A stretch of DNA of 64,000 nucleotides, from the NCBI RefSeq assembly GCF_029852145.1, contig NC_079973.1:19238422-19302421 (forward strand), given 5' to 3'. The stretch comes from Microplitis mediator. Taxonomy: Eukaryota; Arthropoda; Insecta; Hymenoptera; Braconidae. This document shows positions 1 through 11,696 of the stretch, in pieces. The position numbers and the translations under genes are program-made. Each line of letters opens with the position of its first letter. Position 1 is the stretch's first letter. The notes under the pieces were generated by a model. That model was not told where the DNA came from. It was given only the letters and a program-made list of their open reading frames with translations, and made no database searches.

Positions 1-1062
1 AACCATTTCCTTGCTAAATTTGACTCCCATGACTTCATCTTCCTCCCGACCATATCGGAATGTTGTAATAACCTTACGTACAATAAATTATTTTAAAAAA
101 TATATTATAATTATTTTTTATTAGGGGTGTGCGAATAGTTCAAATCTACTAATTATTCGTATTGAATCGAATCGAATAATTCGAAAAATTTACGAGCTTT
201 TACAAAATTTTCTTCTCAACGACTTAAAATTGTAGTTTTTTCCAATAATTCAAATTTTTGTCAGAGTTACAAATAGAGTTCAGACACGAATCTACGAAAA
301 AATTAATTTTGATTACTTAAAAAAATAAGCTCTCTACACATAAAAAAAGGGTTTCTTGGCGCTAAAAAGTTTTACGTGTCCTAAGAAATTTTCTGCATTA
401 TAAATTCAAAACGAAAATTTTCTTGCTTCAAGTCTAAGAAAATTTTTGTATTCAATCCATAGTGAAAAATTTTTCTTGCGCCAATAAATCCTTTTTTTCT
501 GTGTAATAAATAAAAATTGAATATTTGAAAGCTGATCAAAATTTTCCCGACTTAAATCGAGGAATTTGAAAAGTTACTAATAATTCAAAAACTTTCGTAT
601 AATTCTAAGGGTGCATTCAAAAATGCTCCTGCTCTAGATCTCGTTATGACAACACTTAAATAGAGCTAGAACTAGAGCATTTCGAATGCACCCTAAAATT
701 GACGAATAATTCGAAACTTTTCAAGTAATTCGGAAATTCAAATCATTCGATTCTAACCCGATTCACACACCCCTAGTTTATATTAAATATAATATTTATA
801 TTAACTTGGCCATAAACTCTACGTCCTTGAAGATAATCATTTTCAACAACAACTACACCATCAATTGGATCTACAAACTCAAGATGATCAATAAAGTCTC
901 TTTTGCCGAGGTAGACTGTAACTTTTCCTGTGAATAATTACGTTAATTAAATAACTTCTAGATATTAATAATAAATAAACGTTAAAATAAATTACCATTT
1001 GGTGTTGTCTTTTTAAAAACTTTAACAGCCACGACGTAGGCCAGCAGCAGCAGTGGAAACAT
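1..1062 (-). CDS. Arr2: Arrestin-2 (phosrestin-like visual arrestin), 5' part, runs off left edge
   Basis: Arrestins bind light-activated, phosphorylated rhodopsin and end its signalling in photoreceptors. Three coding exons are visible on the minus strand: 1062-996, 927-806 and 72-1 (open at the window edge), with introns of 68 and 733 bp and GT-AG ends. They join to 87 codons in frame. The protein has the arrestin N-domain start: VFKKTTPNGKVTVYLGKRDF, then DPIDGVVVV, a GRRVYGQ segment, and FRYGREEDEVMGVKFSKE at the open end. This is closer to Drosophila Arr2 than Arr1 or the non-visual kurtz, from memory of those sequences. The only start I see is the ATG at 1062. It adds a hydrophobic MFPLLLLAY stretch before VVAVKVFKK, where family members normally begin M-V-V. 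The 733-bp intron is mostly a transposon (123-774). Identity is near certain; the exact start is less so. Confidence 0.9.
123..774. mobile_element. MITE-like element with AGGGGTGTGCGAAT inverted ends, in arrestin intron
   Basis: The left end AGGGGTGTGCGAAT is matched by ATTCACACACCCCT at the right end. The interior is A+T rich with repeated ATAATTCGAA-type words and no coding frame. The element fills nearly all of the 733-bp arrestin intron. Two smaller palindromes sit inside it: ~335-504 (ends related to AGAAAAAAAGGATTTCTTG) and 608-694 (AGGGTGCATTC / GAATGCACCCT), so it is itself a target for later insertions. Confidence 0.7.
608..694. mobile_element. 87-bp palindromic MITE, AGGGTGCATTC ends, nested
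   Basis: AGGGTGCATTCAAAAATGCTC at the left is mirrored by GAGCATTTCGAATGCACCCT at the right, with a short spacer, inside the larger 123-774 element. There is no coding capacity. Its clean ends and full inverted symmetry suggest a non-autonomous DNA transposon that arrived after its host element. Confidence 0.65.
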
Positions 1063-1201
1063 TTGGCTAGCGGTAAATAAAAACTTGAAGAATTAGTATA
1101 CCAAAGTTTGTATCCCGCCCAGAAGTGACAATTTTCAAAGCTTAAACATCTCCTTCATATAGTACTCAAAAGGCTTCACCAATGAATCCATACGAATAAA
1201 C

Positions 1202-1222
1202 TAATTGAATTACTCTTATATA
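1202..1222 (-). promoter_or_regulatory. Possible arrestin core promoter: TATA box and RCSI-like palindrome
   Basis: On the minus strand TATATAAGA (1222-1214) lies about 155 bp upstream of the arrestin ATG. Next to it, 1202-1212 reads TAATTGAATTA on the plus strand, which fits the published photoreceptor RCSI consensus TAATYNRATTN. In rhodopsin promoters the RCSI normally lies upstream of the TATA box; here it is just downstream, and such A+T-rich words occur by chance in this DNA. The assignment is therefore tentative. Confidence 0.3.
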
Positions 1223-1911
1223 AATTTTTTTTTTAATAAGATTTAAAAAAACATGTATCATCTACTTAGCAGAATGTACTTTTATTCTCATCGTAACACC
1301 ACCTGATCGAATCAGTATTCAGTATCCGACTCATCGTCTCGTCAATTTAAAGTGTTTTTAAAATATTTAAACCATTACGTCAACTATTACTTTGAATTAT
1401 GTAAATAAAAACTTTGTTTTCATCTGAGGAATTTTTTTTTTGTTATAAATTTAAAATGATTGCCTTTAAAAATGGACTAATTTAAAAAATGTGAACCGCG
1501 AAGTTTGGAAATTTCTTCAGAAATAAAAAATTTTTTGTTACTTATATGTAATAATTGTGCAATAATGTATGAAGAAATGAATATGAATACTAGATTTGAA
1601 TCTATTATTGTAAGGAAAGTTGTAAATCGATTATAAAACGGTGTCGTTGGTGTCATATGCAAATATGACCATTTAATATTTTAATTCATTACTAAATTAT
1701 TTCAAATGTATGAAGGGTGATAAAAATATTGTTTAAATAAAACTAGTAAAGTGAGAATTCATGTTTATAAAAGTTTTATGTTAACCTAGGATAAGATGTT
1801 TTAAATTAACGTGTCTGAAAAGGACCAATGGCTAGAAATCTATGCTTACTATTGACATATACACGAGCAAGTCCGTACGAGTCGTAGGTGGAAACCGATC
1901 GTGAATACGAT

Positions 1912-2645
1912 TCCGTGCTTTTTGATCCCCGGACAAAATATCCCTGGGACAAAATATCTCTGATTACTTCTCTCAACACTAGAATTTTTGATAAAAAAAT
2001 TTATAAAATCTTTTTTAGAAGAATAACTTAAAATAAACCAACACGTGGTTGAAATTGGCTTGCTCCTCTTTCGCACGTTTTATGCCTTTTTTTCACACCT
2101 TTTATGTGTATGTTATTACAGAAGTAGTTCAACGTATTCTCTTATTATCAGATACTAGACTGTAACAAATTGGGAGTGAACTCGGAGTGATTACGGATTT
2201 TATTTAAATCCAAATTCACTCGTCACTCGGAGTTTAAAAAAAAATCATTCAGCATACGGAGTAAATTAGGAGTTTGATTTTTCAGAAGAGTGAATTCGGA
2301 GTGATCTCGATTTTACTTAAATCTACATTCACTCCGATTCGAAGTTTTAATATTAAAATAAACTCTCCTTCGGAGTGAATTTCACTCCGAAGGAATTAAA
2401 TAAAAAACAGTTATCTGCTCCTCATTCACTCCGGATTTACTCCGCTAATTTTTTAAAGTGTACGATAAAATATATTAATAATTCAACAAAGACAGCTAAA
2501 GTAATTGTATTTTTTAATCTTTTTCTAATAATTTATGAAATATAAGAAAATATAGCAGTGTAAAAAAAAAATAATAATAATCTTTAATGTATTATGAGTA
2601 TATTTTATCGTGAGGATATTCTGTCCGGGGATCAAAAAGCGTTGC
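1912..2645. mobile_element. hAT-like non-autonomous element with GATCCCCGGACAAAATATCC subterminal repeats
   Basis: The left end contains GCTTTTTGATCCCCGGACAAAATATCCC, followed by a second GGGACAAAATATCTC copy. The right end is the reverse complement (GGATATTCTGTCCGGGGATCAAAAAGC). The same motif array appears in the element at 28473-28943, which has a clear 8-bp target duplication, so both probably belong to one family. A CACTGTAAAAAATT-type MITE (2158-2461) is inserted inside. Confidence 0.6.
2158..2461. mobile_element. MITE family A copy 1 (CACTGTAAAAAATT ends)
   Basis: The ends read ACTGTAACAAATTGGGAGTG and ...ATTTTTTAAAGTGT. The interior is built of the family's GGAGTGAATT / AATTCACTCC words, including GGAGTTTTAATATTAAAATAAACTC in the middle. 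Slightly decayed ends suggest an older copy. It is nested in the 1912-2645 element. Confidence 0.7.
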
Positions 2646-5558
2646 CGGATAATGCAGGCCATAATTATCAATATTTAACGTGTTACGCTTAAATATATAT
2701 TTATTTAAATTATAATATTTCTGCTGAGTGTTTAAAATAATTATTAATATCATATTTTAACACAAGTATTTATAAATCCAGTCTCGTGTACAGATGACTT
2801 TTCATCTCATAGGACACAATGTGAATTGTGTTTTTGCTGGATATAATAAATAAATGAAAATAATAAAGTGAATTTCAGTCTTAAGATTTATTTTTATTCC
2901 AATAATAAGTTTACATTGTATAGAGGTATTTTAATCCTTGAAAATGTTTTTTATATTTAAAAAATAACAGTATCAAGGATTTCATTTACGCTGATTTAAT
3001 TTAATTACATTAAACTTTATTAATTTTAAATTGTTGTATTTATTAATTACTTTTTGTTATTTGAGTACACATTTAGCTTAGTGTTAATTTACTAAATGAA
3101 TTGAAGACAAAAATAAAATTAAAATAACTTGAAGTATTAAAAATAAACAAAAAAAAAACATAAAAATGAAACTAAAAATATAACGCTATTTTATTAATAC
3201 GCTTATCAAAGTTTTAAATACTTTTAATTACAAATATATATATGTATAATATATTAAGAAATATTATTAATTGCAGTGATATTTTTTCCATACAATTATC
3301 TACAATTGATAAAAAATTACGTAATTATTAAAAAAATATCATCTAACAATAATTAATATCTCTTAATTATGTAAATTAATAAACTAATTTATAATAGTTA
3401 TTTTTATTTGTAAATAGTAAAGCGTTAAAAACTTTAATTAAACATCAATAATCAAGCTCCATTACATTAATGTTTGTTATCATAATTATTATTATAATTA
3501 CGTTTAATTTATAAATCTAAACGTCCATTTCTTATTAGTTATTTCTTATTGACCACTTATATTTTAATTGCAATATTATTATATATATTATTTACCTATT
3601 TAACCTGTTGTACATCACAACGTAAAGAAAGCATTTGTTATTAACTTATTCATAAAGAAAAAAAATTTTAAATTGAAAATTTTTTCAAAACAGAACATTA
3701 TTTTTTACTTCGAATCTGTTATTAATTGATTAATTAATAATATTACTACTAGTATGTAATTTATTTAAAATTTTTTTTTTTTTTTCATTTATTTATTTAA
3801 TAATAAATATAATTATCAGCTACAAGCAATAATAAAAAACCAGAAAAATATAATTCTTATTTATTAACTCGTCTCTTTTTTTTTTAAATTATATTACCCC
3901 AGTTTTATATCTTAATAATATGGCCGACGGTGTAAAAAATTTAATGTAATAATAAGTACCCGGAAAAAAAAAATTTCTTAGTGCAAAAAAATTTTTACTT
4001 GTCCTAAGAAATTTTTTTCATTAAAAATTGAAAACTAAAATTTTCTTGGAACGAGAAAAAATATCTTGCGCTAAAAAACTTTTAAGTACCAAAGAAAATT
4101 TTATGATACTGAAATTAGCCGACATCTCATAATTTTTTAATTTTTTTAGAAACAATAAATTACGTGCACATTTTTATATATTTTTTTTTTTTAATTAAAT
4201 TGCTGAAAAAAAAATTCGAAAATTGTTAATTGTCTGCTAACTTCATCAAAAAGTTATTGCTTTCATTTCAGCATCAAAAATATTTCTTGCGGCAAGAAAT
4301 TTTTTTTTTCAGTGTAATTATTATTAGGACACTTATGAAAAATTTATATTTGCAGGCGGAAAAACAATAACTGATTAACTAAATAATTAACTAACGTAAT
4401 TGTAACAAATGGAAATGAAAAATAAATTTCCATTTATCTATCAAAGATTTTCTTAAAATAAATTCAATAATGATACAGCGACACGTTATTATTGTAAATA
4501 AGTAATGTCTACAGTAGGCACAGTAACTGTATTTATTTATATATATATATTTATATACTTATTACTTATTAATTTATTGCGCTTAAATAAACGGTCGGTT
4601 ACCAGGGAACAAAAAATTTAGTTTAATAGTTTTTTAAATAATTCATTGTTTATTTTATTTATATATTCGTACAATAATTCTAAACAATTCAATTTTTTAA
4701 AATGAATACCTTAATGATTTATGACTACAAGTGAAAATGACGAAAATAAATTGAAATGAAAAAATAATAATTATTAATAATGTAGGAAATGGGTTAATAA
4801 TTAAGATGATAGTGCCGTTAAGAGATGTTCGATTGTGAAAAATATGAACACATTCCTTAGTAGAAAAAGATTTTTTTTTTTTTCATTACATAGTATTTTC
4901 TAAATGCTTGTTATTATATATAATTATTAAATAATCATTTTAACAGAAAAAAAAATAATAATAATATTAGTTATCAATAAAATCAATGCACGCAATTGTT
5001 TTTCAATTGATGATTATTTTTTTAAGGTAAAAAAAAAATTTTTAATTTAATTTAATTTAACTGAATAATTTTTTATTCAAGAAAATTTACTAAGCAAATT
5101 TTTTTTTTAATTTTAAATTCTAAAGGTGTTTTAGTAATAAGCCTGTGATAATTTTCTAAAGGCTTCAATTGCAATTATTTATGAGTTTGAATGTAGCAGA
5201 CATCAGACAAATTTAAAATTATTAATAAATAGAGCAAATAATTAATAAAATTAAATTTTAAAAAAGCGCATTTAAAAAATTTGAAATTTAATAAGTGCAT
5301 TTTTTATAAATAATATTTTTTAAATTATATACGCTATTTATTTAAGGTTTTAAATTTGTCTGATGTCTGCTACATTCACACTCATAATTATTTATCTAAG
5401 TTATTAATATAATTAAATTCTTTTTTTGTAAAAATATACGTAGAGTACAGATGAAAAGAAACAGCGATTTAAAGTAGAAAAATGTTAAGTTAAATAGTTA
5501 ACTGTAAGTAATTTTATTTTATTACAAATTTATAAAAATTGTAAAGAATTTAATTATG

Positions 5559-5593
<35 letters not shown>

Positions 5594-6430
5594 ATACATT
5601 GTCTAGATTTACAAATTTTTAATTGAATTAAAAAATATTTTTGACAGAAACATTATTGAGACAATCAAATTGTTTAATTTTATAATCAATTAAATTTATA
5701 ATTGAATTCATTTTAAATTCAATGCAATAGAAAAATAAGTTTTCAACTGAAGATATTTGTATTAATAAGGAGAGTTAATACTTGCATACAAAAAATAATT
5801 TTAGATTAAGTTCTAAATATAGATATAAAAAAAACTTCAATATTTAATATATTTCTAAAGATGGTTTCTTTTTTTAAACAAATGTTGAGATGGTTCCCTG
5901 ATACCACCGCGTTTAACATAAGACAGTACAAATATTGTTAATGTTTTGTTGTTGTTATTTTTTTTTTTTTTTTTTTTTTTCCAAATTTAATTATTTCTTG
6001 TTATTGATACACATTCAATTTATTGATCGATCTTCGTTTATTTAAATTGTATTTAACTACAAATCTACTATGAACTTACATCACTAATCTTCCTCCGTTT
6101 ATGCCGAGAATTGTTTTTTTTTTAATTTATTTCCATTATTTTCGAATCTTCGAATTTAAATAATTATATTTTGTTATTAATTTTATTATCTGCTGATTTA
6201 TTTATATACTTCAATGACTTTTAAATCCTGTCAACGTAACTATTTCAAAGTTCAAACTTTAAGCAAATAATTTTATTTTCAGACACGCAGTAAAGAAAAA
6301 CTGCGATTTAAATTTTATGAAATAATTAACCAATAAATCCTCATTGATGGTGATTAAGGATAATTGATTTAATATTTCTTACCTAATCCTTCTCTTCAAA
6401 ACTTGATTTCTCAGGTGTACAAGCTTCCAT

Positions 6431-9400
6431 TTAAGATAGATCTGTAATGAAAAAAATTTATAATTGTATATTTTTATTACATTAGTATATGCAATGTAAA
6501 AAATTAGCTGAGAGAACGCAGAGTAAATATGGAGCGGATGACTGTTTATTTATTTGATCTCCTCAAAACAATAAATTATGAACAAAAAAATATTTGTAAA
6601 TAATTGCACTTATAGATTTTTTAATTTTCTTCATGTGCATATTTTTATTTTTTTTTTTTTGTCATTCATTTGTTGAAAAAAAATCTAAAAATTGTTGACT
6701 TTAGGATCATCAGTTAGCCGACGTCTAATAATTTTTGAAATTTATTCAAAACGATAAATTTAAAAAAAAAAATATTAAAAAAAATTGTACTTATAGTTTT
6801 TTAACTTTTCTGCATGAGTACATTTTTTGATTTTTTTTCTTTTGTAATTTATGTGTAAAAAAAAAAAATCGAAAAATTTTATATCGTCTCCTAACTTTAA
6901 GATCATAAAAAAAACTCCTTATTTACTCCGCATTCGGAGTGATTTTTTTAAAAAACTCACTCCCAATTTTTTACAGTGTACAATTTGATTAAAAATAAAA
7001 AATTAATTAAATATAATTTACAGCTTGGTGCAGCCGCAGATTCAAATCTCTTTTGAATTTGATCATATGTAAATTTAACAAAAGCGTCATATTGTTCTGA
7101 AAGCTTCATTGTTAATATTTGATCATATTCTTCACGTATTTGAGTTTCTTGTTCTTTGAGCATTCTCTCGCAAATCAATCCGACCTGTTAAAAAATGAAT
7201 ATTTTATTTAATTACAAGCTTGTAAAAAATTCAAGTTCTTCAAAAATTTTTGAGTATTTTTTTTTCTTATCTGACATATAAATTGACTAGTAAAAAATTT
7301 ATTTAAATGAATTTCGCAAAACTAAGGGCTAGCTTTTCAAACCGGGTTTAAATTACTATTGCTAGTATATCTATACATTAACAATACATCGATGTACCAG
7401 CAATAATAATTTAAAGCCGGGTTAAAAATAAACCCGGTTTGAAAAACTGGCCCTAAGCCTTGAGTATCAAATAAATTATGTACCGAAGATTGGAACGTTT
7501 TTCGCGCAACGAAAATTAAAAAAATTTATGTTGACAGCTTAAGTTGTAGTTAGAGTAGCCTGCAATTTTCGGCTGAAATACGAGCAACTTTCTGAAATAC
7601 ATTTCAGAAATCTAGATCAAGTAGATTTTTTACTTTACATTTTTTTTTTATTTTCGTTCCGCGAAAAACGTTCCGATCTTCAAATAAATCGAGTTACTAA
7701 TTTCAAAAATATTTATATTTTTATAAGCCTATTTGGCTTTAGGAAACTTTCTGAAACCAAAAAGGCATATAATTGTTTGGTAATTATATAGAAGTGGGGC
7801 TGCTAACCTTTTTGGAGATAAAAAAAAAAGTATTTAAGATACGTACACCGTTTTGGTGCCAAAAAAAAAAAAAAACAACAACAATTTTCGATGTTTTCTA
7901 AAATCCGTCAAAATTAAGATATTGTAATGGTCCTTGCATCATTTTCGTCAGTTTTTAATGTACTTTAGAAAAAAAAAAAAATATGATAATAACCCAAAAA
8001 ATAGTTTTGATAGAAAAATACTTGAAAAACTGAAAAAACTATGAAATTTTCGATATAAAAGTAGAAAAAAAAAATTGGTAACTGAATTTTTCGACCAAAT
8101 ATCAATAAAGATTAATAAATCTGCCGAAAGGCTGCAAAAAATGTCCCAAAACGAAGTACGTATTTCATATAATTTTTTTTTATCGCAAAAAATGTAGGCA
8201 GCCCCACTTCTACCCTAATAGCACAGTTTGCTTCGCAAAAGTTTACAAAAGTTTCCTTGAATTTTTCGTGAAATGTCCGTCAACTTCGGGATTTTCCGTT
8301 TTTGAGAATTTGTATACAACTTGCTATACAATTTGATGTAAATTTACTACCCGAATTAGAATGCAAATTCACTTAACAGGGGTTCGCACTTTTCTCTCTA
8401 TCACACTCAAGTCCACGAACGGTACTATCTTTGTTGCACTTGTACAGTAAATGGAATTTGTGGCCGAGTTTTTCTCTTCAACAAACGAATATTATGAAAC
8501 AATTAAAGCGCACTTTGCTAGATTAGACAGTAATGCATCAAAGTGTGGTCTATGTTTTGTATTCAGCGATTTTGTTTCCGAAAAAAAACCTAGCCGAAAA
8601 TATCTGATAACCCCTGTTAAACGATTGTATACAAATAGCGTAAAAAACAAAAAAAACCCGAAGTTGACGAACATTTGACAAAAAATTCAAGGAAACTTTC
8701 ATGAGGGTTTTTTTCTAGTAAAAAAAAGTTACCTCTAAATTGAGGAAAAATGAACCGCAAATTTTTCTTTTCAACTTTTGCTATCAAATTGTCGGCGAAT
8801 TTCGGTCATTTCAATCGTCAAATTACTGTAAATTTCAAGCTAAAGTGGCTATTAGGGTATATAATTTTTTTTTATTACCCATCGTTTGTAGAATTATTTT
8901 GTAGCTGAATATTTTTTTTCTAATTTCCAGCTTTAGAATAAGTCTACAATATTATTAGCAATTAAAAAAAAAATTAACTCAGTAATTAAAACCGAAAGGG
9001 CGTACAAAAATATGTCCTTTTAGAATTAGTGACGCGACATAATAAATTTACATAAACAATTAATTTTTTACTTGGCAATATCAGTCGACATGGTTTTTTT
9101 ATTTGTAAAAATTATTTAAAAAATCTAAATAAAAAAATAATACTTACTTGTCTAAATGTAAATAATGGTTTCTCCCTGCTGTTTGGACTGCAGTTGTACG
9201 AGCTTGAACCACAACCAGATGGACTTGCTGGGCCCCCTTCCATGTCCGAAGAATCACAACCACTTGAATTACCTTGTGGGTTGAAATGCAACTGCTTACG
9301 TTTATGTAATCGACGAATTTCTTCTCTAATGTTAGCAGCCATTTTTTCTATAATTAATCAATCATCAATACATGAATTATTAAATAAATTATTAACCCAA

Positions 9401-10331
9401 GTATTTAGTATAATTATCTTTTTATCTCCAGTATATTTTTAACTCCCCATACGTCGTTGATAAAAATTAACTCGACCAGTCCTTAAAAATTTTTTTCTTT
9501 TAAACAAATTCAATAATTTATAAATAAATAAATTCAATATTTTAACAAATTTAGCAGATTTAGAAACAGTAGCAAATTTTAACAAGAACAAAGACCTTTT
9601 CAAATAGGATTTTAATTTTCATGTTAATTTACTACTTACTCGACAGCATTACCTATAATATAATTTATGATCCCTCACTAATGAGAGGGTCAAAATATCT
9701 AATTATGGATGAATTTAAATATCGAAAGAATAAAATATTACTAGAATGTTCAGTTAAATTAGTAATGAAAATTTTATTTGACGTCATTATCGTGTCGCCA
9801 TCTGAGGCCGTAAGTTAATAAATAAATAAATAAATAAAAAATGATAAACAGTAGACGTCCGTTACGGCATTACCATATGATTAACGCGTGGGTGATGCCC
9901 TTCTTTTGTTCCCTACTATAAATAATTAAATACAATACTCAGGAAAATTTTACGATGAACAAAAAAAAACCCATACACCTATACATACATATATATGTAT
10001 ATCTATATAAGTATAAGTATATATGTATATATAGATGTATAATTGAAATAATAATGGACAATAAAATAGTAGCGATTAAAATAAAAATGATAAAGCAGTA
10101 GGAAGAGCATATAGACAAGGGATAAAATGGCCGTTATAACCGATAACAATTACCAGGCGTCAATTTGTGCGTAACTTCGCCAAATGGTGATGGATTTTGT
10201 TGGCTTGATGTCCGTTGAGTTGAACTACCAGGTGATACGCACATCGGTGCACATCTTCGTCGTTTATTAGGACGTCCGTGGCTATGAACAGGATCAAATT
10301 CCAAGGATCTTTTTAGGGTGGCACAGGCCAT
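6431..10331 (-). CDS. akirin: Akirin
   Basis: Akirin is a small nuclear adaptor that links transcription factors (Relish/NF-kB, Twist) with SWI/SNF remodelling; in insects it is needed for the Imd immune response. Coding exons on the minus strand are 10331-10154, 9347-9148, 7184-7022 and 6441-6431, summing to 552 bp (183 residues), all with GT-AG introns. Visible hallmarks are the MACATLKRSLEFDP start, a basic nuclear localisation signal PNKRRRC near residues 21-27, LTPEKMAANIREEIRRLHKRKQ across the first junction, a central Ser/Gly-rich stretch, FTFRQV, and the highly conserved C-terminal EQYDAFVKFTYDQIQKRFE block. The final exon contributes only 11 coding bases but restores the family's terminal Y-L-S. 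Reading through the preceding donor instead would give an unrelated tail. Intron 2 (7185-9147) is loaded with MITEs. Confidence 0.95.
6491..6981. mobile_element. MITE family A copy 2, composite
   Basis: The left part (AATGTAAAAAATTAGC, then GCGGAGCGGATGACTG-like words) and the right end (CACTCCCAATTTTTTACAGTGTA) match the CACTGTAAAAAATT family. Between them lie two copies of a TTGCACTTATAGATTTTTTAATTTT repeat that also occurs near 35370-35480, so the copy is interrupted. It lies in akirin intron 3, ending 41 bp from the exon 3 donor. Confidence 0.6.
7325..7454. mobile_element. 130-bp palindromic MITE, AGGGCTAG/CCCT ends, akirin intron 2
   Basis: AGGGCTAGCTTTTCAAACCGGGTTTAAATTA at the left is mirrored by TAATTTAAAGCCGGGTTAAA...AACCCGGTTTGAAAAACTGGCCCT at the right. 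There is no coding capacity. Confidence 0.65.
7481..7690. mobile_element. MITE family G copy 1 (GGAACGTTTTTCGCG ends)
   Basis: The left end GATTGGAACGTTTTTCGCGCAACGAAAAT pairs with ATTTTCGTTCCGCGAAAAACGTTCCGATC at the right. A second copy of the family lies at about 46905-47120 with the same TIR and a related middle (GCCTGCAATTTYCGGCTGA), which confirms it as a mobile family. Confidence 0.75.
7789..8212. mobile_element. MITE with TAGAAGTGGGGCTGC ends, akirin intron 2
   Basis: TAGAAGTGGGGCTGC at the left is matched by GCAGCCCCACTTCTA at the right. The interior is A-rich and non-coding. The right end abuts the start of the next element. Confidence 0.65.
8212..8858. mobile_element. Element with ACCCTAATAGC / GCTATTAGGGT ends, akirin intron 2
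   Basis: Short inverted ends ACCCTAATAGC and GCTATTAGGGT bracket about 650 bp. The segment 8385-8485 (from TTTTCTCTCTATCACACTCAAG to GAGTTTTTCTC) is closely repeated near 39410-39510, showing it belongs to a dispersed family. Overlapping open frames on both strands here are repeat-derived and lack domain similarity. Confidence 0.5.
9975..10042. repeat. TATA/CATA-type simple repeat
   Basis: Imperfect alternating TATATGTATA/CATACATA tract, about 65 bp, just downstream (in gene direction) of akirin exon 1, within intron 1. Confidence 0.7.
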
Positions 10332-10657
10332 TGCTGATACTGGTGCTAGTGTAGCTGCTGATACTGGTTATGAGAATATGAGAATGGAAATTAAAATGCT
10401 GATGTTCCTTCGTCACGTTTACTAAACTGGCACACACTACCACAAGGCGCTACTGGTGACACTGGCGTTACTTTTTTTTTTTTTTCTATCTTTTTATGTA
10501 TTTTATAAAGTTGAGTTAACGGATAAAAAAATATTTATATATCACAATTGTATGATAAATCAGTAGATATTGATTTTTTTATGATATTATTTGGTGTATT
10601 ATGGATTAAAATATCAGTAATTGGTGAAAATTTATCAAAATAAACACTGCGGACAGT

Positions 10658-10888
10658 ATGGCGGAATATGAGCCGCAGCTCTCAACACAGGACGAGGAGG
10701 AGAATAACCAACTGAAGACAACTGTTTTCTCAATTTACATGCGACATCTTTTTTCCGTGATGACCATGAAATGTTCTAGACACAGTTTGGACTTTACTAG
10801 TATTTTGTGGCTGGAAAAACGCCATCTATACTTAAAATGTTTATACTATTTATGGAAAAATATACGTACTTTTAATTTTGACAGATGA
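10658..10888 (+). CDS. Possible small ORF or first exon, unknown
   Basis: The 76-codon frame opens MAEYEPQLSTQDEEENNQLK, an acidic stretch encoded by clearly less A+T-rich DNA than its surroundings. It starts about 330 bp from the akirin ATG on the opposite strand, as expected for a divergently transcribed neighbour. The remaining two-thirds of the frame looks like ordinary A+T-rich DNA. No good splice donor follows the acidic part, and I do not recognise the protein. It could be a short uORF-like exon or chance. Confidence 0.25.
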   Translation: MAEYEPQLSTQDEEENNQLKTTVFSIYMRHLFSVMTMKCSRHSLDFTSILWLEKRHLYLKCLYYLWKNIRTFNFDR

Positions 10889-11098
10889 CAGCTGACAGGT
10901 CTTGTAAAATCAATTTTTTATTAAGTATTTAATTATAATACGAAATAAAAAAATAATTAACACTAGTTTTAGTAAAATTAATTTTTAAATTTAGATACCA
11001 TGGAAATTACACTGGAGAATTTTTTTTTAAATTTTTTTATGGGAAAGCCATAGCTTGAAAAAAAGTTTATTTATGTTACTGTTTTATTTTTATGTTTC

Positions 11099-11137
<39 letters not shown>

Positions 11138-11696
11138 AAGACGTCAGTTTATATTAGGAAATGACTAATATTTAAAAGAAATTAAATTTCAATTGGGAGT
11201 CGAAAAAATTTGGCAACACTGTAGTAGAAATAGCCGCGAAATTTAAAACATTTTTGATTAGTTTATTTGATACTTGTTAGCGCGTCATTTAAAATTGAAT
11301 AAATAAAAAATTTAGTAGTTGCTAATATGTAATTAACGATTTAATGAGTTACATTTTAAGCTTAGATTGCTTGTGAATATAAATTTGAGTTACTTTCATT
11401 TTTTAAGAATTATTTTATTGCATTTCAACCATTGGAAATTTCTTTTAGATTTAAAAATTGCGTTACTATTTATTTTTATGGTCACTTGTTTTTTTTTTTT
11501 TTGTTTCTTAATTTTTGTTATTACAGTAGATTTCTATTAATGTTTGAATGAGTGAGAAAAATAATTTATACCAATATACCAACGCATTTTTGAATTACCA
11601 AAACAAGATATTAAATAATAATTTTTATGATAAAAAGAACCAGAGGACTGAGAATGTAATCAATCTAAAAAAATTTATTCTTTGAAGATTTCTACT

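Larger units (their letters stand above)
1063..6430. other. A+T-rich intergenic region between arrestin and akirin
   Basis: No reading frame here has splice signals or recognisable protein similarity. The region contains a hAT-like element (~1912-2645) with a nested MITE, a palindromic repeat at ~3955-4315 related to those at 335-504 and 40565-40730, a run of about 30 A at 5562-5591, and a poly-T run near 5958-5980. An inverted repeat starts with 'gtctgatgtctgctacattc' type words (about 5185-5215 and 5355-5385). The rest is low-complexity A+T. Confidence 0.6.

Noticed and set aside
1849..2076. 75-codon minus-strand frame
   Set aside because: It overlaps the end of a hAT-like element; the repeated P-G-I words are translations of its GGGATATTTTGTCC units.
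8451..8678. Overlapping open frames on both strands in akirin intron 2
   Set aside because: Lies inside a transposon segment repeated near 39410; no protein similarity.
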